A DNA stretch of 43,883 nucleotides from Rhodospirillales bacterium (GTDB lineage: Bacteria > Pseudomonadota > Alphaproteobacteria > ATCC43930 > CGMCC-115725), in the NCBI GenBank assembly GCA_028288725.1, contig JAQGIC010000100.1:1-43883 (forward strand), given 5' to 3'. The notes under the pieces are model-generated. The model saw only the letters and a program-made list of their open reading frames with translations. It was not told the origin of the DNA and searched no databases. Made by a program: the position numbers and the translations under genes. Numbering within the stretch: the first letter of the stretch is position 1; the number at the start of each line of letters is the position of its first letter. Positions 8,477 to 15,115 of this stretch are shown here, piece after piece.

Positions 8477-9231
8477 GCGCGGTCGACGCCCGCTTCAAGG
8501 CGACGACCATCGGCCATGCCGATCATCGCTTCTGCAGCCCGTTGTCGGCGGAAAAGGCGGCGCGGCTGATCGATCTGCTGGAGCTGCGCCCGGGCGCGCG
8601 CGTGCTGGATATCGGCTGCGGCAAGGCGGCCCTGCTGCTCGATATTCTGGCGCGTTATCCGGACGCGACCGGGGTCGGGGTCGACCTGAACGCGTCCTTT
8701 CTGGACGAGGGCGAGGCCGACGCCCAGGACCGCGGTCTGGCCGACCGGGTGGCGTTGATCGACGAGGACGCGACGCTGCATCTGGCCAATGACGACGGCT
8801 TCGCCGCCGCCCTGTGTCTCGGTGCCAGCCACGCGCTGGGCGATTATGCCGGGCTGCTGGCCACCGCCTTCGCGGTGCTCGATCCGGGCGGGCTGCTGCT
8901 GGTGGGCGAAGGCTACTGGCGCCAGCAGCCGAACCGGGCCTATCTGGCGGTGCTGGGCGCCGATGAAGAGGACATGACCGATCACGCCGGCAACGCGGAG
9001 CGGGCGATCCGCGCCGGCTTCCAGGTGCTCTATACGGCCACGGCCAATGCCGACGAATGGGACGAGTACGAGGGGCTCTATTGCCGGGCCAAGCTGCGCT
9101 GGGCCGCGGCCAACCCGCGCGATCCCGATGCGGCCGCCATCGCCGCCGATGCCCAGCGCTGGCACGATGCGTATCTGCGCTGGGGGCGGCAGACGCTCGG
9201 GTTCGGGTATTATCTGCTCAGGCGACCCTGA
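8473..9231 (+). CDS. Class I SAM-dependent methyltransferase
   Basis: The 252-residue protein has a Rossmann-like SAM domain. Motif I is VLDIGCGKAALLL (about residues 44-56), the acidic residue after strand 2 is in GVGVDLN, and the post-motif region has CLGASHALGDYAGLLA and a strand-rich FAVLDPGGLLLVGEGYW. A C-terminal section (WRQQPNRAYL onward) is typical of small-molecule methyltransferases. Its start overlaps the aminotransferase stop by four bases, indicating translational coupling. The substrate is unknown, and being paired with an aminotransferase suggests an amino-acid-derived one. No membrane segments are present. Confidence 0.82.
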   Translation: MSAVDARFKATTIGHADHRFCSPLSAEKAARLIDLLELRPGARVLDIGCGKAALLLDILARYPDATGVGVDLNASFLDEGEADAQDRGLADRVALIDEDATLHLANDDGFAAALCLGASHALGDYAGLLATAFAVLDPGGLLLVGEGYWRQQPNRAYLAVLGADEEDMTDHAGNAERAIRAGFQVLYTATANADEWDEYEGLYCRAKLRWAAANPRDPDAAAIAADAQRWHDAYLRWGRQTLGFGYYLLRRP

Positions 9232-9391
9232 GGCCGCTGGCCGGCGGGCGCCCGGTCCCGTTCGTTGGTGCTTGCGCCACGGAAAAAATCGGCCTTCACT
9301 TCGTGATCGTATCGCGCGAGCGGCGCTGGCTTCCTTCGCCTCTGAATGGCGAGGACCTGGTCCTCGGCCGAAGCGTTTGGCGGGGTTGGAA

Positions 9392-10150
9392 ATGGAACGG
9401 ATCTTCCGGACAGGCGGTCTCGCCATCGCCGTCTGCATCGCTTGGACCGGCAATGCGACCGCGGGTCGGGCCGAAGACCTGTCTCTATACACGCTCGATG
9501 CGCCGCCCATGACCATGATCGAGGCGCCGGTTGGCGAGCATGCCCATGGCTTCGTCGCCGATATCGTCGTCGAGGCGGCGAGACGGGCCGGCTATCAGAC
9601 GGAATTTCGGTTCCTGCCGTGGAAACGCGGACAGGAGGAGGCCGCCGCCACCGAGAACGCGCTCATCACGCCGCTGGCGCGCACGCCGGAGCGGGAGGCC
9701 GCCTATACCTGGATCGCGCCGATCTATCCGTTGGAACGCGCGTTCGCGACGCTCGATCGTCCGGTCGACAGTTTCGCCGACGCCAAGACCCGGCTCAACA
9801 CCATCCTGGTCGGGCGCGGCAGCGCGCAAGAGGCGACGTTGCACGGCATGGGCTTCGACGACGGCCGCCTGATCCATGCCGAAATCGGCGTCTCGGATGT
9901 GGACATGCTGCGGTTCGGCCGGGTCGATGCCTGGTTCAACAGCATCATCGAGACGGAATGGAAATGGCGCCGCTCGGGGCAGGCGGCACCGCTGGTGTTC
10001 GGCCGCGTGCTCTATACCGACCTGATCTATCTCGCCTGTGCCAAGCGCTGCGCGCCCGATCTGGTGCGCCGCCTGCGCGTAGCACTCAAGACCGTCGACG
10101 ACGACGGTACCGCCCGGGCGATCCAGCGGCGGTATCTGGGTTCGACCTGA
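9392..10150 (+). CDS. Periplasmic solute-binding protein, family 3-like
   Basis: The 252-residue protein has a signal peptide (MERIFRTGGLAIAVCIAW..., cleavage near GRAED). It has the layout of family-3 extracellular solute-binding proteins: the LSLYTLDAPPMTM strand, HAHGFVADIVVEAARRAGY, FRFLPWKRGQEEAA and later DAWFNSIIETEW. I chose ATG 9392, after a G-rich Shine-Dalgarno-like stretch, because it begins the signal peptide. No ABC permease or ATPase genes are adjacent, so it may be an orphan receptor or work with a distant transporter. The gap of 160 bases upstream contains nothing I recognise. Confidence 0.75.
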   Translation: MERIFRTGGLAIAVCIAWTGNATAGRAEDLSLYTLDAPPMTMIEAPVGEHAHGFVADIVVEAARRAGYQTEFRFLPWKRGQEEAAATENALITPLARTPEREAAYTWIAPIYPLERAFATLDRPVDSFADAKTRLNTILVGRGSAQEATLHGMGFDDGRLIHAEIGVSDVDMLRFGRVDAWFNSIIETEWKWRRSGQAAPLVFGRVLYTDLIYLACAKRCAPDLVRRLRVALKTVDDDGTARAIQRRYLGST

Positions 10151-10194
10151 TTTGATGCCGATATCGCTTGATCCTCGATCATGCCCATGCCATG

Positions 10195-10210
10195 TAGAAA
10201 GAACGTTCTA
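10195..10210. promoter_or_regulatory. Candidate TetR operator upstream of 10223
   Basis: The dyad TAGAA-N6-TTCTA, with the perfect inner palindrome AGAACGTTCT (10200-10209), ends 12 bases before the start codon of the TetR gene. Its position over the likely promoter or leader fits autoregulation. A shorter related dyad precedes the next gene. Confidence 0.5.
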
Positions 10211-10222
10211 TATGGAGAAATC

Positions 10223-10780
10223 ATGCGTGCCACGACGGAAGAGGTTCGCGATCGGCTGCTGGCGGCGGCGGAGCGGTTGATCTATCGCGACGGCATCAAC
10301 GGCACGGGGGTCGATACGATTCTGGCCGAGGCCTCGGTCGCGCGCATGAGCCTCTACAACCAGTTCGGCAACAAGGACGGCCTGGTGCTGGCGGCACTGG
10401 AGCGGCGCGACCGGCGTTGGATGGCCTGGTACGAGGCCCGCGTGACCGCGCTGGCGCCAGCCGGACCGGGCCGGGCGCTCGCCCTGTTCGATGCGCTGGA
10501 CGAGTGGTTTCGCCAGCCGGATTTCCACGGCTGCGCCTTCATCAACGCCGCCGGCGAATTGGCCGACCCGGCCCATGCGGTGCGCCAACTGTCGGCCCGG
10601 CATAAGCTGGCGCTCGCCCGGTTCGTCGGCGACGTCGTCGATGAAGCCGGGCAGGGGACGCTCGATCGGGCGCTGTTCCTGCTGATCGAGGGCGCCATCG
10701 TCGCGGCGATGGTCGAGGGCCGGCCCGACGCTGCCCGGGACGCGCACCAAGTCGCCGCCCGGCTGATGGCGCTCGACTGA
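10223..10780 (+). CDS. TetR/AcrR-family transcriptional regulator
   Basis: This 185-residue one-component repressor has an N-terminal helix-turn-helix at about residues 5-50: RDRLLAAAERLIYRDG, TGVDTILAEASVARMSLYNQF, GNKDGLVLAALE. The ligand-binding domain is all-helical and contains DFHGCAFINAAGELADP, a segment typical of the YxaF-like subgroup. The start at 10223 is preferred over 10181 because GGAGA precedes it and the HTH alignment begins there. An inverted repeat lies just upstream. The DUF1348 gene follows after 36 bases and is probably co-regulated, with a second partial dyad between the two. Confidence 0.85.
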   Translation: MRATTEEVRDRLLAAAERLIYRDGINGTGVDTILAEASVARMSLYNQFGNKDGLVLAALERRDRRWMAWYEARVTALAPAGPGRALALFDALDEWFRQPDFHGCAFINAAGELADPAHAVRQLSARHKLALARFVGDVVDEAGQGTLDRALFLLIEGAIVAAMVEGRPDAARDAHQVAARLMALD

Positions 10781-10792
10781 ATTTACCCGGAA

Positions 10793-10804
10793 ATAGATTT
10801 CTAT
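10793..10804. promoter_or_regulatory. Second candidate operator before the DUF1348 gene
   Basis: ATAGA-TT-TCTAT is an inverted repeat with a 2-base centre, sharing the TTCTATA-GGAG context with the leader of the upstream regulator gene. It sits immediately 5' of the AAGGAG ribosome-binding site (10805-10810) for the gene starting at 10817. Confidence 0.35.
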
Positions 10805-10816
10805 AAGGAGATCATC

Positions 10817-11239
10817 ATGGCACCGCCCGTCATCAAGCCGCCGTTCACCGCCGAGACCGCCCGCGCCAAAGTCCAGGCCGCCCAGGATGCCTGGAACAGC
10901 CGCGACCCGGCGCGCGTGTCGCTCGCCTATACCCCGGATTCCGAATGGCGCAACCGCGAGCGCTTCATCCGCGGCCGCGACGAAATCCGCGCCTTCCTGG
11001 CCGACAAATGGGTGCGCGAGCAGGATTATTATCTGGAGAAGGAACTGTTCTGCTTCTCCGACACGCGCATCGCCGTGTGCTTCCAATATGAATGGCACGA
11101 CGCCGCCGGCCAATGGTGGCGGTCCTACGGCAACGAGAATTGGGATTTCGACGCGGAGGGTCTGATGGAGCGGCGCCAGGCGAGCATCAACGACGTGAAG
11201 ATCGCCGAGAGTGAGCGGCGGTTTCGCGGCAAGCGGTAG
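10817..11239 (+). CDS. DUF1348 / NTF2-like (SnoaL-fold) protein
   Basis: The 140-residue protein has the compact alpha+beta cone of the NTF2-like superfamily. The segments [58 protein letters not shown] and [11 protein letters not shown] are diagnostic of DUF1348. Its length matches the family (about 140-155 residues). A strong AAGGAG site precedes the ATG. DUF1348 genes often sit beside TetR regulators, as here, but the biochemical role is not established; related folds bind or turn over small hydrophobic ligands. It ends just before a palindromic repeat and a terminator. Confidence 0.85.
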   Translation: MAPPVIKPPFTAETARAKVQAAQDAWNSRDPARVSLAYTPDSEWRNRERFIRGRDEIRAFLADKWVREQDYYLEKELFCFSDTRIAVCFQYEWHDAAGQWWRSYGNENWDFDAEGLMERRQASINDVKIAESERRFRGKR

Positions 11240-11246
11240 TTTTTTT

Positions 11247-11339
11247 GTCATTCCCGCGAAAGCGGGAATCCAGAGTAGCAGTAAAGGCTGCCCGACGACC
11301 TTTCGCTCGCTCTGGATTCCCGCCTCTCGCGGGAATGAC
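11247..11339. repeat. Dispersed palindromic repeat, copy 1
   Basis: The outer arms GTCATTCCCGCGA and TCGCGGGAATGAC are perfect 13-base complements. Inner arms of 14 bases (GCGGGAATCCAGAG and CTCTGGATTCCCGC) extend the hairpin to nearly 30 base pairs. Copy 2 lies at 42029-42141 and shares an identical 28-base 3' block (11312-11339 versus 42114-42141). It lies between convergent genes and contains no ORF. Confidence 0.85.
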
Positions 11340-11356
11340 GAATGAAAGCGGGAATG

Positions 11357-11392
11357 AAAAAAGCCCCGGATGGCGGACCATCCGGGGCTTTT
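11357..11392. terminator. Bidirectional intrinsic terminator
   Basis: A perfect 11-bp stem GCCCCGGATGG / CCATCCGGGGC with a CGGA loop is flanked by A6 on the left and T4 on the right. It can therefore end transcription both from the DUF1348 side (plus) and from rne (minus). Confidence 0.85.
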
Positions 11393-11404
11393 CGTCTTCG
11401 TCTG

Positions 11405-14374
11405 CTATTCGATCAGGCGTTTCCACCAGCCTCGGCGCGGCGGGCCCGCCGGCTCAGCCGGTTCGGCCGCCGGGGGGACGATCGGGGGCGCTTCGACCGG
11501 CGGGGTCTCGATCAGTAGCGGGGCGACCTCGATGGCGGCCGGGACGACCGGAGTCGGCTCGGGGATCGCCTCGACGACGGGGGCCGCCGGCTCGGCTACG
11601 GCTTCGGCATCAGCCTTCTTGCGCGCCGGGGCCCGGCGACGCTTCGGCTTTTCGGCCGGGGCTTCCTCGGCGACCGTCTCGGCCGGTGCGGCCGCTTCGA
11701 CGACCGCTGCGGGCTCGACCGCCTCGACGACCGGTGCAGCGGCGTCCGCCTTCTTGCGCGGGGCGCGGCGGCGCTTCGGTTTCTCATCGGTCGCGGTCTC
11801 GACCGCTACGGCTTCGCTCACGACCGGTGCTGCGGCAGGCGCGGTCGGGGCGATATCGTCCTCTTCGCCGGGCATGGCGAACAGATGCTCGCGTCCGTCG
11901 CGGGCGAAGTCGAGCGCGGCCGGGCGATAATCGAGCGGATCCTCTTCTTCGATCGGGAAACCGGCGGCGTTGACCACGGCGGGTGCCGCGGGTGCGCCCG
12001 TCTCGTCCTCGCGGCGCCGACGACGACCGCCCCGCTTGCCGCGCCGGCGGCGCTTGCGCTCCGCGTCGGACAGGCCATCGGCGCCAACCACGTCGGACGG
12101 GGCCGCGGCGTCGGGGGCTTCCTCGCCTTCGACTGCCGGCTCGGCGCCTTCAGCCTCGTCGCCGTCTTCCTCGTCACCTTCGACGGCATTCTCTTCGCCA
12201 TCCAGGGCCTGGCCCTGCTCCTCGCCCGGACGCCGACGCTTGCGCCGACGGCGCTTGCGGCGCGGACGGTCTTCTTCGCTGCCGGCTTCTTCGCCAGCGG
12301 GCTTCTCGCCACGGGCGGCCGGCTCGCGGGTCTCGCCCTCGGTCTCGACCGGCTCGTCGAATTCCTCGACGTATTCTTCTTCCTCTTCCTCCGGCGGCGG
12401 CGTGACCGGGACGGGCAATGCTGCCAGTTCCTGCGGCGTCATCGCGCGGACCCGCTCCAGGCGGAAGGCCGGCGGCACCAGCGTATCGTCCTGCAGGACC
12501 ATGACGCGGAAGCCGTAGCGCTGCTCGATCATCGACAGCGTGTCGCGCTTCTGGTTCAGCACATAGAGCGCGATCGGCGTCGGCACATAGATCGCGACTT
12601 CGGCGGTCCGGCGGCGGATGCCCTCTTCCTCCAGCGCGCGCAGCACGACCAGCGCCGTCGATTCCGTCGAGCGGATCGTGCCGGTGCCGTTGCAATGCGG
12701 GCAAATCTGGGTCGAGGCCTCGATCAGGCTGGAGCGCAGACGCTGGCGCGACAGCTCCAACAGGCCGAACGGGCTGATCCGGCCGAGCTGGATACGCGCC
12801 CGGTCGTTCTTCATCGCATCCTTGAGCTTGCGCTCGACGGCGCCCTGGTTGCGCCCGTCCTCCATGTCGATGAAGTCGATGACGACGAGGCCGGCCAGAT
12901 CGCGCAGCCTGAGCTGGCGGGCGATTTCCTCGGCCGCTTCGAGATTGGTCTTGGTCGCCGTCTCTTCGATGTTGCGCTCTTTGGTCGAGCGGCCCGAATT
13001 GACGTCGATCGAGACCAGCGCCTCGGTCGGGTTGATGACGATATAGCCGCCCGAACGGAGCTGGACGACCGGATTGTGGATCTGGTCGATCTGGGCATCG
13101 ACCTGGAAGCGATGGAACAGCGGGATCGCCGGATCGCGGTAGGGACGGACGCGCGCGGCATGGCTCGGCATGAGCATGCGCATGAATTCCTTGGCGGTCC
13201 GGTATCCGTCCTCGCCCTCGACCAGCACTTCCTCGATGTCGCGGGCATAGAGATCGCGGATCGCGCGCTTGATCAGGCTGCCTTCCTCATAGATGAGGGC
13301 CGGCGCCGAGGATTGCAGCGTCATCTCGCGGATCTCGTCCCACAGACGCAGCAGATACTCGTAATCGCGCTTGATCTCGGCCTTGGAGCGTTCGCTGCCG
13401 GCGGTGCGCACGATGACGCCCATGCCCTCCGGCACCTCCAGCTCCTCCATCAGCTCCTTCAGGCGGCGGCGGTCGGTGGCCGACGTGATCTTGCGCGACA
13501 CGCCGCCGCCACGCCCGGCGTTCGGCATCAGCACGCAATAGCGGCCGGCGAGCGACAGATAGGTGGTGAGGGCCGCACCCTTGTTGCCGCGTTCTTCCTT
13601 GGTCACCTGGATCAGCAGGATCTGCCGACGCTTGATGACTTCCTGGATCTTGTAGCTGCGGTAGTGGCGCGTGCGGGGCCGCGACTGCACTTCCTCGAAA
13701 TCGTCGCCGCCCACGGTCTCGAGCGTGATCGGGTCTTCTTCCGACTGCTCGATATGGCTGGAGCCGCCGTCGCTGTCGCCGCCGATGCCGGCTTCCGGCG
13801 CCTCGGTCGGATCGGCCGAGGCGGCCGTTTCGAACGGCGCCGGCTCGACGATCTCGACCGCGTAGGTCGAGCCGACGGTGATGCCTTCCGATGCTGCGAG
13901 CGTCGGGGCCGGATAGTCTACCGGAGCCGGCCCGGATTCGGCCTGAACCGTGTGTTCGGCATGATCATGCCCATGATCGCCATGGTCATGGTCGCCGTGA
14001 TCGTGATCATGGCCTTCGGCGTCATGATCCGGCTGCTCGTGATGTTCGTGCGGCAGCTGGGGATGATCGTCGTCGCCATGCTCGTCGTCATAGCGTTCGG
14101 CCGCGAGCATCGCTTCCCGGTCGCCGACCGGGATCCGGTAATAGTCCGGATGGATTTCGCTGAATGCCAGGAAGCCGTGGCGATTGCCGCCATATTCCAC
14201 GAAGGCGGCCTGCAGAGAGGGTTCCACCCGCGTGACTTTCGCCAGGTAGATATTGCCCTTGATTTGCTTTTTGGTGGAAGTCTCGAAGTCGAATTCTTCG
14301 AGACGGTTGCCGTTGAGAACGACGACCCGGGTTTCTTCGGGATGCGTCGCATCGATCAGCATGCGTCGTGCCAT
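11405..14374 (-). CDS. rne: Ribonuclease E (RNase E/G family)
   Basis: The 989-residue endoribonuclease is the core of the RNA degradosome. It begins MARRMLIDATHPEETRVVV, typical of the family. An S1 RNA-binding domain (residues about 38-275) is split by an insertion (about 92-230) that is acidic and His-rich, with repeated HDHD/HGDH units near 110-141. The catalytic and DNase I-like region follows, with VDVNSGRS and IDFIDM (metal-binding Asp). The Zn-link CPHCNGTG has Cys558 and Cys561. After about residue 670 the tail is low-complexity, alternating acidic and Arg/Lys/Pro/Ala-rich blocks, a likely scaffold for RNA and partner binding. Earlier in-frame starts exist up to 14515, but similarity begins at 14374. 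A terminator lies just downstream; upstream is a long leader. Confidence 0.95.
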   Translation of the reverse strand: MARRMLIDATHPEETRVVVLNGNRLEEFDFETSTKKQIKGNIYLAKVTRVEPSLQAAFVEYGGNRHGFLAFSEIHPDYYRIPVGDREAMLAAERYDDEHGDDDHPQLPHEHHEQPDHDAEGHDHDHGDHDHGDHGHDHAEHTVQAESGPAPVDYPAPTLAASEGITVGSTYAVEIVEPAPFETAASADPTEAPEAGIGGDSDGGSSHIEQSEEDPITLETVGGDDFEEVQSRPRTRHYRSYKIQEVIKRRQILLIQVTKEERGNKGAALTTYLSLAGRYCVLMPNAGRGGGVSRKITSATDRRRLKELMEELEVPEGMGVIVRTAGSERSKAEIKRDYEYLLRLWDEIREMTLQSSAPALIYEEGSLIKRAIRDLYARDIEEVLVEGEDGYRTAKEFMRMLMPSHAARVRPYRDPAIPLFHRFQVDAQIDQIHNPVVQLRSGGYIVINPTEALVSIDVNSGRSTKERNIEETATKTNLEAAEEIARQLRLRDLAGLVVIDFIDMEDGRNQGAVERKLKDAMKNDRARIQLGRISPFGLLELSRQRLRSSLIEASTQICPHCNGTGTIRSTESTALVVLRALEEEGIRRRTAEVAIYVPTPIALYVLNQKRDTLSMIEQRYGFRVMVLQDDTLVPPAFRLERVRAMTPQELAALPVPVTPPPEEEEEEYVEEFDEPVETEGETREPAARGEKPAGEEAGSEEDRPRRKRRRRKRRRPGEEQGQALDGEENAVEGDEEDGDEAEGAEPAVEGEEAPDAAAPSDVVGADGLSDAERKRRRRGKRGGRRRRREDETGAPAAPAVVNAAGFPIEEEDPLDYRPAALDFARDGREHLFAMPGEEDDIAPTAPAAAPVVSEAVAVETATDEKPKRRRAPRKKADAAAPVVEAVEPAAVVEAAAPAETVAEEAPAEKPKRRRAPARKKADAEAVAEPAAPVVEAIPEPTPVVPAAIEVAPLLIETPPVEAPPIVPPAAEPAEPAGPPRRGWWKRLIE

Positions 14375-14786
14375 CAGGCATCTACTCCGGAGCACGGCCG
14401 GTCTCACGCCGTGCGAAAACCGGCGGGACAGCGCGCTCTCGTTTGGCCGGGCCGGCGGAACCCTCGAAAACATCCTGCCGAACGGCGCTCTTGCGGGCGC
14501 CATGGCTGGGTTCATCGGGTCCCCGCGATTCGGATAGGTGTCCGAACCTGGCCACGGGGGTTCATAAAAGGATCCGCTGAGGGTCTACGCCCCCGCCGGG
14601 AACCAGGTCGGAGCGCTATAGGTCGCATCCGACGATCGGGTTCTCCGGGGCGACGTCGCCGCATCGATCAGATCGACGGGGCTTCCCCAGGGATTTTCGC
14701 GTAGCCGACAATAAAGAGCGATGGCCGGAACGACAACCCCTTAAAGCGCAGGGGCGCAGACGGGGCGAAAAATACCAGGCGCGCGT

Positions 14787-14815
14787 TTGCGATTGTTCTT
14801 GATTTGTTCTATGGC
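14787..14815 (+). promoter_or_regulatory. Putative SOS promoter with LexA box
   Basis: GTTC (14795-14798), seven bases, then GTTC (14806-14809) form the direct-repeat LexA operator known from alphaproteobacteria. It falls between a -35-like TTGCGA (14787-14792) and a weaker -10-like TATGGC (14810-14815) with 17-base spacing, so LexA bound here would block a plus-strand promoter. The nearest plus-strand genes are a possible 29-codon ORF at 14842 and then mrcA. Confidence 0.6.
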
Positions 14816-14841
14816 CGCTCGTCGACTGAAAGGACGTGCTG

Positions 14842-14931
14842 ATGAGGGCAGAAGGCCAGATGATGACCATCGACCGGCGCTTCGTTGAGTTCCTCGCGAA
14901 CGACAAGACCCTCAATCGCTGCCGTTTCTGA
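14842..14931 (+). CDS. Possible SOS-controlled 29-residue peptide
   Basis: The ORF begins 27 bases after the putative SOS promoter and has an AAAGGA ribosome-binding site seven bases before its ATG. The peptide starts MRAEGQMMTIDRRFVEF and ends NRCRF. It is mixed-charge and amphipathic and has no membrane segment. Nothing else in the leader has a comparable start context. I do not recognise the peptide. Its length equals that of the Caulobacter SOS peptide SidA, but that is a membrane peptide, so no homology is claimed. It could also be a leader ORF of the mrcA transcript or a chance ORF. Confidence 0.3.
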   Translation: MRAEGQMMTIDRRFVEFLANDKTLNRCRF

Positions 14932-15115
14932 CAGTGCCGTTCTCGGCATGGCCGGCGAATATGGCCCCAATACGGCCAAGCGCCCCCGGAACCTTCGGGG
15001 CTGCCGCGACGTAAATACGCTTGGCAAGGCCGGTGCCCGCGGGTCATACCCAACGGGCCGGCAAAGGGTGTAAAATCCGCCGGTCGCCGTCTGGTTCGGC
15101 GCCCGCTCTTATCAA

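Larger units (their letters stand above)
14375..15115. other. Long rne-mrcA intergenic region
   Basis: About 740 bases separate the divergent rne and mrcA start codons. The minus-strand side probably contains a long rne 5' leader, which in other bacteria mediates feedback control by RNase E, though I did not identify a specific structure. The centre contains an SOS-type box and a possible small ORF (separate entries). Other open frames here lack coding character. The amidase gene that often lies between rne and mrcA in related bacteria is absent. Confidence 0.5.

Noticed and set aside
11885-14704. 939-codon plus-strand ORF opposite rne
   Set aside because: Antisense shadow of rne; composition follows the reverse complement of the catalytic domain and His-rich insert.
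14809-15053. Short minus-strand ORFs upstream of rne
   Set aside because: No ribosome-binding site, no family resemblance, and Arg/Pro-rich shadow-like composition.
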